The position numbers were made by a program, and so were the translations under genes. From positions 26,491-90,490 of the forward strand of contig JBMNRC010000010.1 of assembly GCA_050944455.1 (NCBI GenBank): DNA of 64,000 nucleotides. Reading direction: 5' to 3'. The notes beneath the pieces were generated by a model. It saw only the letters and a list, made by a program, of their open reading frames with translations. It searched no databases and was not told the DNA's origin. This DNA is from Anthropogastromicrobium sp050944455 (GTDB lineage: Bacteria; Bacillota; Clostridia; Lachnospirales; Lachnospiraceae). Shown piece after piece: positions 16,345-24,885 of this stretch (the first letter of the stretch is position 1; every line of letters starts with the position of its first letter).

Positions 16345-17004
16345 TCACAGGCACCTGCCCAGGCCCTGGCCTTTTTTGACCAGCTTGTCCCGGTCTTTGG
16401 TGATCAGGTCGTCGTCGATATCAATAATGTACTTTTCGTAGGCATTGATGATCTGGGTGTTTTTATAGGAAGCTTTGCGCTGGAAATCGCTGCCGTACGA
16501 GGCGTGCACATGGCCGTGCACCAGATACATCGGTTCGTATTTGTCCATCAGTTCCAGGAATATCCGGAAACCCTTGTGGGGAAGATCGGTTCCGTCGCCG
16601 ATGCTGTAGGCCGGGGCGTGCGCCACGAGAATATCAAACCCGCCGGTTTTGCGGAACTTGAGCCACAGCTTGTGCACGCGCTTTTCCATCTCCTGCTCAG
16701 TGTACATATACGGCCCCGGCTTGTACCGCATCGATCCCCCCAGCCCCAGGATTCTCAGCCCGTGGAAATCGTAAATCTGATCGTCGATGCAGATGCAGCC
16801 TTCCGGCGGCACCCTGTCGTAAGTGACGTCATGATTCCCGTGAACATAAAGAACCGGGGCTTTCGTAAACGTGGCGAGAAACGAAAGGTATCTGGGATCC
16901 AGGTCGCCGCAGGAAATGATCAGGTCGATCCCTTCCAGCTTGGATTTGTCAAAGTAATCCCAGAGGCTTTTCGATTCCTCATCCGCAAGTACCATTATTC
17001 TCAT
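16345..17004 (-). CDS. Calcineurin-like metallophosphoesterase
   Basis: 219 residues. The metallophosphoesterase motifs are GDLD, HGNHDV, LVAHAP and HGHVH. The first motif is DEE rather than DxH, as in a YfcE-like side branch. Two metals are expected; the substrate is unknown. Its start overlaps the stop of the upstream BMP-domain gene by ATGA, so the two are coupled and may act on a common nucleotide or nucleoside signal (inference). Confidence 0.85.
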   Translation of the reverse strand: MRIMVLADEESKSLWDYFDKSKLEGIDLIISCGDLDPRYLSFLATFTKAPVLYVHGNHDVTYDRVPPEGCICIDDQIYDFHGLRILGLGGSMRYKPGPYMYTEQEMEKRVHKLWLKFRKTGGFDILVAHAPAYSIGDGTDLPHKGFRIFLELMDKYEPMYLVHGHVHASYGSDFQRKASYKNTQIINAYEKYIIDIDDDLITKDRDKLVKKGQGLGRCL

Positions 17005-19076
17005 AAATCATCACTGCTTTTTCCCGGCGGTCCCGCGGGGTCCGGGCCGACGATCGCGATTCCCTCGTCACTTTCCAGATCCGCATTCGCGTTCTCCGCG
17101 GTTTTCTCATTCTGTCCGGCGGTTTCCGCTTTCTCGACTTCTTCCTTTACCACTGCCTTCTCGACCGGAGCGGTACCCTGTACTTTCACAACGTTCTTCG
17201 CTTCCGCGCTGAGGTCTCCGGCCTTCGGGAAACTTCCGATCACGTTCTCCGCCAGCCAGTCCATGGTAATGATTTTCTCCGGTGCGAGCGCTTCATTCTC
17301 CTCCTGCTCAATCTTTCCGTTCTGCGTGTAGAGCGTTCCGGAGAACGGGCGGAAGGCGCCGCTCGTGATATCCTGGCGGACAAGATCCACCAGGCGGACC
17401 ACTTCCCTGGGAACATGGTCAGAGCAGATCAGCTCGATCGCCCCGGCGGACAATCCCCACCAGTATCCGAGCGCAAGCCCGTCCGGGTCATCCGAATCGT
17501 AAGTTCCGTCCAGGATCGACCGGGTCAGCCGGTAGTACATCTCGCCCCAGTGCCACATCGGCATCGCCAGGTTCACCACTTTATCGCCGTCCTGAATGTC
17601 CACCAGGCCGAAGCGGCGGGAACCGGAATCCAGATTCACCATCTCCGGCCCGGAAATGATATGGATGCCATTCTCCCCGAATCTCTTTTTGATTTCATCT
17701 TCAGCAGAGGTGCTGCTCCACTCCAGGTAGATCTTCGCGTTCGGGTTGGTCATCTTTGCGCCGTAGGCAAACGCGTTGATGTTGGCGATCATTCCGTTGA
17801 TCGGATAATCGGCGATATAACCGATCTTTCCGTCAGAGCTCATCACGCCCGCGATGATGCCGGAGAGCAGTTTGGCCTCGTACAGTCTCGCGTAATAGGT
17901 GCGCACATAATGGGTGTTCGCGTTGACGGAACAGTTGAGGAACTTGATCTCCGGATGTTTCACCGCCTCTTTGACGCTGGCTTCCAGGAACAGCGGCGAA
18001 GTGGTGAAAATCACGTCGCTCTTGTCCGCGTAGGCCGCCTCAAAGGCGTGGTCCAGCGAATCCCCGGGCTCCACGTTATCCTGGTACATCGTCTCGACCT
18101 GACCCGCGAACTGCTGCTCCAGATACATTCTGCCGAGCTCATGGCTGTAGGTCCATCCCGACGTCTCCCTGCTCTTTTCGTGGATGAAAGCGATCCTCAG
18201 CTTTCTCGCGGTTTCATCTCCGGTCAGAAGACGGGCAATGATGTTTTTCTTCGGAGCCTCGGGAGCCGGCTCCGTGACGATTTCCGTCTGCTGCTCCCTG
18301 GACCTGAGCCTGAATTCCTCACCGATCCGTCCGATATCTTCCTTCAGTTTGGCCGGCATGGCGTCCTTCAGCTCGTCATACGAATACATCCGCATGTATT
18401 CGAGAAAAGCTTCCGACACCGGGAGAGGTTCGCCGTTCTTATACACCTCCCGATAGGCGTTGCTGAAGCGGACATACGCGGAGCGCAGATCGGTAAGCTC
18501 ATCCTCGGTGTAGGTGTCGCCCGGGCCCTTCCCCATCATCTGCTCCAGGCGGACATAGCACCCCGGCTTGCGGAACACAATGTAATTCACATTGGTTCGC
18601 TGGTAAAAATCCATGAACTCGTAGTAGGCGATGTTCTCCGGGTCATCTGTCCTTCTCGGGACAATCCGGGTCACATTTCCGGGGATGGAGACGGCGCCGC
18701 AGTACTTGAGAACGCTGACCCGCTTGTTTCCTTCCTCCACATAATAGCGGTTCATGAATTCATAGCACTTGATCGGATCGCGGATGCCTTCGCTCAGGTG
18801 GATCTCGCACAGATTGCTCCACTTGTACGCGAATTCGGACTGCGGTGACAGAAGCGGCATGTAGTTCGGCGCGAACGCCGTGCGGCGCCCCGCGGTGAGC
18901 GTTCCGACGATCAGGTCGGCCGGAATCTGCTGCAGGCCGAGCCTGACTTCAGAGACGGTATCCGTCTGGGACAGGATTTCATCCAGCACCTGCAGATAAG
19001 GGTATTTTCCTTCCATCAGACACTGCGAATAGCTTTTCTTGCCCAGCCTTCTGGCTTTATCGTAATCTTCTGACAT
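17001..19076 (-). CDS. Cytoplasmic BMP-family binding protein fused to a ParB-like domain
   Basis: 691 residues without signal peptide or lipobox. The N-terminal 1-230 contains PADLIVGTLTAGRR, GIRDPIKCYEFMNRYYVEEG and NKRVSVLKYCGA, a pattern similar to ParB/sulfiredoxin-fold domains. Residues about 290-620 match the BMP/Med (PnrA-like purine nucleoside binding) fold: IAFIHEKSRETSGWTYSHE, DVIFTTSPLF, YEAKLLSGIIAG, KIGYIADYPINGMIANINAF. The C-terminal 70 residues are acidic and low-complexity. BMP proteins are normally exported lipoproteins, so a cytoplasmic copy suggests intracellular ligand sensing (inference). GGGGAGGA precedes the ATG at 19076. Confidence 0.82.
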   Translation of the reverse strand: MSEDYDKARRLGKKSYSQCLMEGKYPYLQVLDEILSQTDTVSEVRLGLQQIPADLIVGTLTAGRRTAFAPNYMPLLSPQSEFAYKWSNLCEIHLSEGIRDPIKCYEFMNRYYVEEGNKRVSVLKYCGAVSIPGNVTRIVPRRTDDPENIAYYEFMDFYQRTNVNYIVFRKPGCYVRLEQMMGKGPGDTYTEDELTDLRSAYVRFSNAYREVYKNGEPLPVSEAFLEYMRMYSYDELKDAMPAKLKEDIGRIGEEFRLRSREQQTEIVTEPAPEAPKKNIIARLLTGDETARKLRIAFIHEKSRETSGWTYSHELGRMYLEQQFAGQVETMYQDNVEPGDSLDHAFEAAYADKSDVIFTTSPLFLEASVKEAVKHPEIKFLNCSVNANTHYVRTYYARLYEAKLLSGIIAGVMSSDGKIGYIADYPINGMIANINAFAYGAKMTNPNAKIYLEWSSTSAEDEIKKRFGENGIHIISGPEMVNLDSGSRRFGLVDIQDGDKVVNLAMPMWHWGEMYYRLTRSILDGTYDSDDPDGLALGYWWGLSAGAIELICSDHVPREVVRLVDLVRQDITSGAFRPFSGTLYTQNGKIEQEENEALAPEKIITMDWLAENVIGSFPKAGDLSAEAKNVVKVQGTAPVEKAVVKEEVEKAETAGQNEKTAENANADLESDEGIAIVGPDPAGPPGKSSDDL

Positions 19077-19355
19077 GTTCAGTCCTCCCCGTGTTTTGTC
19101 AGTTCCTGTTCCATTATACCATTGCGGGGCGCTTCCCGATACCTGCCCCGGAACTTTTCACCCGGCGCGGACGGGCCGGGATTTCCTCAGTCTGGCCCTG
19201 CCCGCCATCCGGGATACAGGATACAGACAGGCCGGATTCCAGACACGCCGGGAGAATGTTTATGTCAGGTTGTTCCGTTCGGGAGCTGACAGCCGGGGAC
19301 AGCCGGGCGTTCCTGTACGAACTCTTAAAACTTCCTTTCAGAAATCGTTGTATTC

Positions 19356-19384
19356 TTGCGTTAAAAGACAGTTCAGGATATAAT
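19356..19384 (+). promoter_or_regulatory. Promoter of the lipoprotein amidase
   Basis: TTGCGT, 17 bases, TATAAT. It leaves a leader of roughly 130 bases before the ATG at 19525. The rest of the 450-base gap back to the divergent BMP gene shows no gene. Confidence 0.75.
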
Positions 19385-19524
19385 TTCCTTATTCAAGAGC
19401 CGGTTATCCGGCGCTGTTTTACCATTGCTGATTCATGGAGAACCCGGGAGATTCCCGGGCTGTACCCGAATAAATTTATCCTGCCGCGCGCCTTCCGCGC
19501 CGCAAGGAAAGAGAGGGAAATACA

Positions 19525-20874
19525 ATGAGAAAATCCAATGTCCTGAAAGGCCTTGCCCTGTCTGTGTGTGCCGTTTTTCTGCTATCAGGCTGCTACCAGG
19601 TTTCGACGGGCGATCCGGAAATCCCGACTGTCGCTTCAGCCACCGTTGCGGAGAATACCATAGAGGAAACCCAGACGGAGACAACCGCCGAGCCGGAATC
19701 TGAAACGGAAACCGTGACGGAAGAAGCCGAAACCGAAACCGAAACGGCGGAAGAGGAGACAGAGACGGCAGAGACTGAGGAATCCGGCGCCAGCATGGAC
19801 GTCGGCGCAAAGTGGTATGTGAACGCCGATACGCTGAACGTCCGATCCACCCCCTCCACGGACGGGGAGATCGTCGCGAAAATCTACCGCGGCTTTGAGG
19901 TTCTGATTCTGGAAACGAGCCCGGATATCGATCCGTGGGTCCGCGTGATGTTCCAGAACGACGACGGAACCAGCGGCGAGGGCTACGTCAGCAGTACTTA
20001 CCTGGTGAACACAAAGAGCCAGACCCAGAGCTCCAGTGACAGCAGTACGGCGGCGTCAGCCGATACTTCCTCGGCAGCGGCGGCATCCACAGCATCCACA
20101 GCAGCGGCCGCAACTACAGCCGCGGCCGCTGCCACAACCGCGGCAACAACCGCGGCAGCCGCCACAACGGCGTCAACCACTGCGGCCGCAGCCACAACAG
20201 CGGCTGTCGTCACAACAACAACCACGGCGGCCGGCGCCTCGAACGGGCACATCGTGTGCATCGACGCCGGCCATCAGGCCTACGGCATTTCTGAAACCGA
20301 GCCAAACGGCCCCGGTTCCACGGTTATGAAAGCCAAGCTCACCACCGGAACCTCCGGCGTGGTCACCGGCGTGGCGGAGAGGGATCTGAACCTGACCATC
20401 GCCCTGAAGCTCCAGACGGAGCTCGTGAACCGCGGCTATCAGGTCGTCATGATCCGCACAACCAACGACTGTACGCTCAGCAACGCCGAACGCGCCCAGG
20501 TCGCCAACAGCAGCGGCGCCGAGGTCTTCCTGAGAATCCATGCCAACAGCAACACCGATTCGAGCATCAGCGGCGCGCAGTTCTACGCGCCTTCACCCGC
20601 CAACCCTTATATGAGCGCCGACGTCATCCAGGCCAGCAACAACCTTGCCAACACCATGCTGAACGCCTACTGCGCGGCAACCGGATGCGCCAACCGCGGG
20701 ATGCTTCAGGACGATACCATGACCGGCATCAACTGGTGCACCATCCCGGTTACGATCGCCGAGATGGGCTTCATGAGCAATCCCACCGAGGACGTCCTGA
20801 TGGAAGATCCGTCCTATCAGGCGCTGATGGTGCAGGGCCTGGCAAACGGACTTGACGCTTACTTCGGGCTTTGA
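19525..20874 (+). CDS. Lipoprotein N-acetylmuramoyl-L-alanine amidase with SH3b domain
   Basis: 449 residues. Signal peptide with lipobox LLSGC (Cys23). A Glu/Thr-rich spacer is followed by an SH3b domain (about residues 94-155: VNADTLNVRSTPSTDGEIVA, then GYVSSTYLV), an Ala/Thr linker of about 60 residues, and an Amidase_3 domain (about 242-449). Zinc ligands and catalytic residues are visible: DAGHQ, GVAERDLN, RIHANS and IAEMGFMSN. It cleaves the amide between muramic acid and the stem peptide, probably anchored to the membrane surface. It is monocistronic, with its own promoter and terminator, and runs against the replication direction. Confidence 0.95.
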   Translation: MRKSNVLKGLALSVCAVFLLSGCYQVSTGDPEIPTVASATVAENTIEETQTETTAEPESETETVTEEAETETETAEEETETAETEESGASMDVGAKWYVNADTLNVRSTPSTDGEIVAKIYRGFEVLILETSPDIDPWVRVMFQNDDGTSGEGYVSSTYLVNTKSQTQSSSDSSTAASADTSSAAAASTASTAAAATTAAAAATTAATTAAAATTASTTAAAATTAAVVTTTTTAAGASNGHIVCIDAGHQAYGISETEPNGPGSTVMKAKLTTGTSGVVTGVAERDLNLTIALKLQTELVNRGYQVVMIRTTNDCTLSNAERAQVANSSGAEVFLRIHANSNTDSSISGAQFYAPSPANPYMSADVIQASNNLANTMLNAYCAATGCANRGMLQDDTMTGINWCTIPVTIAEMGFMSNPTEDVLMEDPSYQALMVQGLANGLDAYFGL

Positions 20875-21044
20875 TTTCTGTCTTACCCGCTGCCGGGAGA
20901 GAATCGGCCGGAAATCTGCAGAGAATCACCCGGAAAACGGAAGATAATCACTCAGATTCCGAAAAATTCAATCCGCTGCCTGAAGGATCAGGATCAGAAC
21001 AATAAACTGAACCTCCAGATGAATATTCCTGCAGGCTGAAATGG

Positions 21045-21084
21045 CGAAGGGCCGGAACCGATCAAGGTTCTGGCCCTTCGTTTT
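21045..21084 (+). terminator. Terminator downstream of the amidase
   Basis: CGAAGGGCCGGAACC pairs with GGTTCTGGCCCTTCG (one G-T pair) around a 6-base loop, followed by TTTT. It lies between the convergent amidase and pflA genes. Confidence 0.85.
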
Positions 21085-21209
21085 ATATTGATTTTCTTCT
21101 TATTATTGCTTCCCCCCGGAAACGACCGCGCGAATTGCACTGTTCCGCTTCAGCCGGGTTCCTGACTTCGGCTCCGATAATCGCGGCACGGCCCGCGTCA
21201 GGCGCCGGA

Positions 21210-21968
21210 TCACTTTTTCTTCTTGTAGGAATCGACCTTCAGAATCTTCTTTGCGAGAGCGATCTGCTCGTCGGTCGGCGGCTCGACGCCTTCCAGCGTG
21301 TACGGGATCTTGAGCTCCTCCCACTTGTAAACGCCCATCGTGTGGTACGGGAGAATATCAACCTCCTCCACGTTCTTCAGCGTCGCGATAAAGTCCGCGG
21401 TTCTCTGCAGATCCTCCTCGTCGGTGTTCACGCCCGGAACCAGCACGTGGCGGATCCACACGGGCTTCCCGATATCGGAGAGATATCTCGCGCAGTCGAG
21501 GATATTCTCATTGGTCTTCCCGGTGAGCCATTTGTGTTTCTCCGGATCGATATGCTTGATGTCGAACAGAAGAAGATCCGTGACCTTCATCAGCGTCTCA
21601 AACTTCGAGAAGAACGGCTCCTCCCGGGTGAAAGGCTGCGCCGCGGTATCGATGCAGGTATTGATTCCGCGCTCATGGGCCTTGGTGAACAGGTCGATCA
21701 TGAAATCCATCTGCAGAAGCGGTTCGCCGCCGCTCACCGTCAGGCCGCCCTTGTCTCCCCAGTAGGCCCTGGTGCGCTCGACCTTGTCCAGAAGCTCGTC
21801 AGCCGTGTACAGCGTAACGTCTTTTCTGGCCCAGGTGTCCGGATTGTGGCAGTAGCGGCAGCGCAAGTTGCAGCCGTTCACAAAGATAACATAGCGGATT
21901 CCCGGTCCGTCGGATCCGCCGAAAGATTCCAGCGAATGAATAACTCCCTTAATAGGTTGCTCAGCCAT
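21210..21968 (-). CDS. pflA: Pyruvate formate-lyase activating enzyme
   Basis: 252 residues from the ATG at 21968, preceded by AGGAGG. The radical SAM motif CNLRCRYCHN is near residue 36, followed by YTADELLDKVERTRAYWGDK and GGVTVSGGEPLLQ-like TVSGGEPLLQMDF. It installs the glycyl radical on PflB using SAM and a [4Fe-4S] cluster. It follows pflB by about 150 bases on the same strand. Confidence 0.97.
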   Translation of the reverse strand: MAEQPIKGVIHSLESFGGSDGPGIRYVIFVNGCNLRCRYCHNPDTWARKDVTLYTADELLDKVERTRAYWGDKGGLTVSGGEPLLQMDFMIDLFTKAHERGINTCIDTAAQPFTREEPFFSKFETLMKVTDLLLFDIKHIDPEKHKWLTGKTNENILDCARYLSDIGKPVWIRHVLVPGVNTDEEDLQRTADFIATLKNVEEVDILPYHTMGVYKWEELKIPYTLEGVEPPTDEQIALAKKILKVDSYKKKK

Positions 21969-22115
21969 TTTCTGCCTCCTGCCTGTATGTGAAAACCGGT
22001 TCCCTGAACGGTTGACCGGCCGCACCGGCTGCTTGATGATAAAAACGGGGGCAGGTTTTTGCACCTGCCCCCCTGATAAGTCAGTTCCGAGAACTGTCAG
22101 GCCCGAATCGTAAGA

Positions 22116-24419
22116 TTAAAGGGTCTTGTGGCAGGTTCTCTTGATGACATCCAGCTGCTGTTCCTTGGTCAGGCTGATGAACTTGACCGCGTAACCGGAA
22201 ACACGGATGGTGAAGTTAGCGTACTCCGGCTTCTCCGGATGGTTCATGCAGTCGACAAGCTTCTCAGTGCCGAAGACGTTGACGTTCAGGTGATGAGCGC
22301 CGCGGCTGAAGTATCCGTCAAGAACATTGACCAGTCTGTCAGCACGCTCGCCGTCCTCGTTGCCGAGTGCGCTCGGGCTGATGGTCTGGGTGTTGGAGAT
22401 ACCGTCGAGTGCGTACTCATACGGAACCTTAGCGACAGAGTTCAGGGAAGCGATCAGGCCGCTCTTCTCTGCACCGTAGGACGGGTTGGCACCCGGAGAC
22501 AGCGGTTCCTTGTCCGGACGTCCATCCGGAAGAGTACCGGTAGCCTTGCCATAAACGACGTTGGAAGTAATGGTAAGGATAGAGGTAGTCGGCTCGGAAT
22601 TGCGGTAGGTGTGATGCTTCTTGATCTTGGTGATGAAGGTGCGAAGAAGCCATACCGCGATGTCGTCCGCGCGGTCATCGTCGTTGCCGTAACGCGGGAA
22701 GTCTCCCTCGATGACGAAGTCGGTAGCGATGTTGTCAGCGGAGGTAACCTTTCCGGTCTTCGGGTTGGTTACGGAAACCGTGGTGCGGACAGGCTTAACC
22801 TTAGCGTACTTGATTGCGCTCAGGGAGTCGACAACGTGAGAGAATCCTGCGATACCGGTTGCGAAGGTTCTGCGGACATCGGTATCGATCAGAGCCATCT
22901 CGGCTGCCTCATAGTAGTACTTGTCGTGCATGTACTGAATGAGGTTCAGGACGTTGACATAGATGCCGGCCAGCCACTCAAGCATGACGTCGTACTTCTT
23001 CATGACATCGTCATAAACAAGATAGCCGTCGCTGTCTTCCTTGGTCGGCTGATATGCCGGAGCAACCTGCATTGCGGTGTGCTCGTCAACGCCGCCGTTG
23101 ATCGCGTACAGAAGAGCCTTTGCCAGGTTAGCGCGGGCACCGAAGAACTGCATTTCCTTACCGGTCTGGGTAGCGGAGACGCAGCAGCAGATGGAGTAAT
23201 CATCGCCCCAGATCGGTCTCATGACATCGTCGTTCTCATACTGGATGGAAGATGTCTTGACGGAGATCGATGCGGCGTAGGTTCTGAACGCAAGCGGAAG
23301 TCTCTTGGTGTAAAGAACAGTCAGGTTCGGTTCCGGAGCCGGTCCCATGTTCTCAAGGGTGTGCAGGAAACGGAAGTCGTTCTTGGTGACCATGTTGCGT
23401 CCGTCCTGTCCCATACCAGCTACCTCAAGAGTAGCCCATACCGGGTCGCCGGAGAACAGTTCGTTGTAGGACTTGATACGGGCGAACTTGACCATACGAA
23501 GCTTCATGACGAAGTGGTCGATGAGCTCCTGTGCCTGAGACTCGGTGATGACGCCGTTCTTGAGATCTCTCTCGATGTAGATATCAAGGAAGGTGGAGAC
23601 ACGGCCGACGGACATTGCGGCACCGTTCTGGGTCTTGATCGCCGCAAGATATCCGAAGTACAGCCACTGAACAGCTTCCTTCGCGTTCTTTGCCGGCTTG
23701 GAGATATCGAAGCCGTAACTCTGCGCCATGACCTTCATCGCCTTGAGGGCCTTGATCTGATCAGCAAGCTCCTCTCTCTGGCGGATGACGTCATCGGTCA
23801 TCGTTCCGTCGCCGCAGTTAGCGAAGTCGTTCTGCTTTTCCTTGATCAGGAAATCGATGCCGTAAAGAGCGACACGGCGATAGTCGCCTACGATACGGCC
23901 GCGGCCGTAGGTATCAGGAAGACCGGTCAGGATCTTGTTGTGACGGCAGACCTTCATCTCAGGGGTGTAAGCGTCGAAAACGCCGTCGTTGTGCGTCTTG
24001 TGGTAAACCGTGAAGATCTTGTGCAGCTCGGGATCCGGGGTGTATCCGTACATCTCGCAGGATTCCTCAGCCATCTTGATGCCGCCGTACGGCATGAACG
24101 CTCTCTTCAGGGGCTTATCGGTCTGAAGGCCGACAATCTGCTCGAGATCCTTCATGTCATCGTTGATGTAAGCTGCGCCGTAAGCGGTGATATCGGAAAC
24201 GACCTTGGTCTCCATATCAAGCACGCCGCCGTGATCTCTCTCAGCCTTCTGGAGTTTCTGAACCTCGTTCCACAGGGTTGTGGTAGCGTCGGTCGGGCCG
24301 GCAAGGAAACTGGAATCACCATCATACGGAGTGTAGTTATTCTGGATGAAATCGCGGACATTTACTTCTGACGTCCAAAGTCTGCCCTTGAAGCCATCCC
24401 ACTCTTTAAACTGTGCCAT
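22116..24419 (-). CDS. pflB: Formate C-acetyltransferase (pyruvate formate-lyase)
   Basis: 767 residues, full length. The catalytic cysteine pair is in ICCCVSA (Cys412-Cys413 corresponding to the E. coli pair), and the glycyl-radical motif RVSGYAV places the radical on Gly742. It converts pyruvate and CoA to formate and acetyl-CoA under anaerobic conditions. AGGAGGTAAC precedes the ATG. Codon use is notably uniform (GTC, AAG, ATC rich), as in highly expressed genes. Two palindromic elements and a clear promoter lie upstream, see 24431-24575. Confidence 0.99.
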   Translation of the reverse strand: MAQFKEWDGFKGRLWTSEVNVRDFIQNNYTPYDGDSSFLAGPTDATTTLWNEVQKLQKAERDHGGVLDMETKVVSDITAYGAAYINDDMKDLEQIVGLQTDKPLKRAFMPYGGIKMAEESCEMYGYTPDPELHKIFTVYHKTHNDGVFDAYTPEMKVCRHNKILTGLPDTYGRGRIVGDYRRVALYGIDFLIKEKQNDFANCGDGTMTDDVIRQREELADQIKALKAMKVMAQSYGFDISKPAKNAKEAVQWLYFGYLAAIKTQNGAAMSVGRVSTFLDIYIERDLKNGVITESQAQELIDHFVMKLRMVKFARIKSYNELFSGDPVWATLEVAGMGQDGRNMVTKNDFRFLHTLENMGPAPEPNLTVLYTKRLPLAFRTYAASISVKTSSIQYENDDVMRPIWGDDYSICCCVSATQTGKEMQFFGARANLAKALLYAINGGVDEHTAMQVAPAYQPTKEDSDGYLVYDDVMKKYDVMLEWLAGIYVNVLNLIQYMHDKYYYEAAEMALIDTDVRRTFATGIAGFSHVVDSLSAIKYAKVKPVRTTVSVTNPKTGKVTSADNIATDFVIEGDFPRYGNDDDRADDIAVWLLRTFITKIKKHHTYRNSEPTTSILTITSNVVYGKATGTLPDGRPDKEPLSPGANPSYGAEKSGLIASLNSVAKVPYEYALDGISNTQTISPSALGNEDGERADRLVNVLDGYFSRGAHHLNVNVFGTEKLVDCMNHPEKPEYANFTIRVSGYAVKFISLTKEQQLDVIKRTCHKTL

Positions 24420-24430
24420 TGTGTTACCTC

Positions 24431-24447
24431 CTTATAGTAACTATAAG
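24431..24447. promoter_or_regulatory. Perfect 17-bp palindrome abutting the pflB ribosome-binding site
   Basis: CTTATAGTAACTATAAG is a perfect 8-1-8 palindrome in the pflB leader, directly adjoining AGGAGG. It could be an operator or an RNA hairpin that masks the ribosome-binding site. Confidence 0.6.
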
Positions 24448-24479
24448 TGCCGGAGAACCTCTCTCCCGGCTCTGCACAT

Positions 24480-24508
24480 AGTTTAGCATATCGATTTCGC
24501 CATTACAA
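24480..24508 (-). promoter_or_regulatory. pflB: pflB promoter
   Basis: On the - strand: TTGTAA, 17 bases, TAAACT, with TGC directly before the -10 (extended form). Confidence 0.7.
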
Positions 24509-24536
24509 GGGTCGTAAAGCGCCAGATTGTTCTTTT

Positions 24537-24575
24537 TGAGAAACATTCCCAAAATTATTTTGAGAATTATTCTCA
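24537..24575. promoter_or_regulatory. Two operator-like palindromes upstream of the pflB promoter
   Basis: TGAGAATTATTCTCA at 24561-24575 is a perfect 7-1-7 palindrome, and TGAGAAACATTCCCA at 24537-24551 is a two-mismatch copy; their centres are 24 bp apart. The 7-1-7 form resembles sites of Fur/PerR-type regulators, with G/C at the third outer position. They lie upstream of -35, a place fitting an activator or co-operative repressor. The remaining 300 bases to the next gene show no other feature. Confidence 0.55.
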
Positions 24576-24885
24576 TTTTTAATTTTTCCCTTTCGCTTCG
24601 CCGGTCAGATGGAAACTGCCGCTTTTTTCCGCTAAAGTGCGGCTCCATTTTCAGGCATGAGGAACAGGCGAAATTTCAATCTGAGAATGATTCCTGATTT
24701 AAACTCGTTTATTCTTTTGAATTGTACATCTGTGCCTTGCGGCACCATCGCAGCCAGCCCTATTCCGGTCTGTCCTGCTTTTTGTGCTGTGGAGCTGATC
24801 CGCTCGGCTGTATCCCGCAGCCATCGCGGGCCGTTTCAGACTGCCGGAAACAGCGCATTCGCTTCGCTGGCACAGCATCCCGCGG

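Noticed and set aside
22128..24371. 747-residue open frame on the + strand
   Set aside because: It lies entirely opposite pflB, whose strong codon bias leaves the complement open. No recognisable protein.
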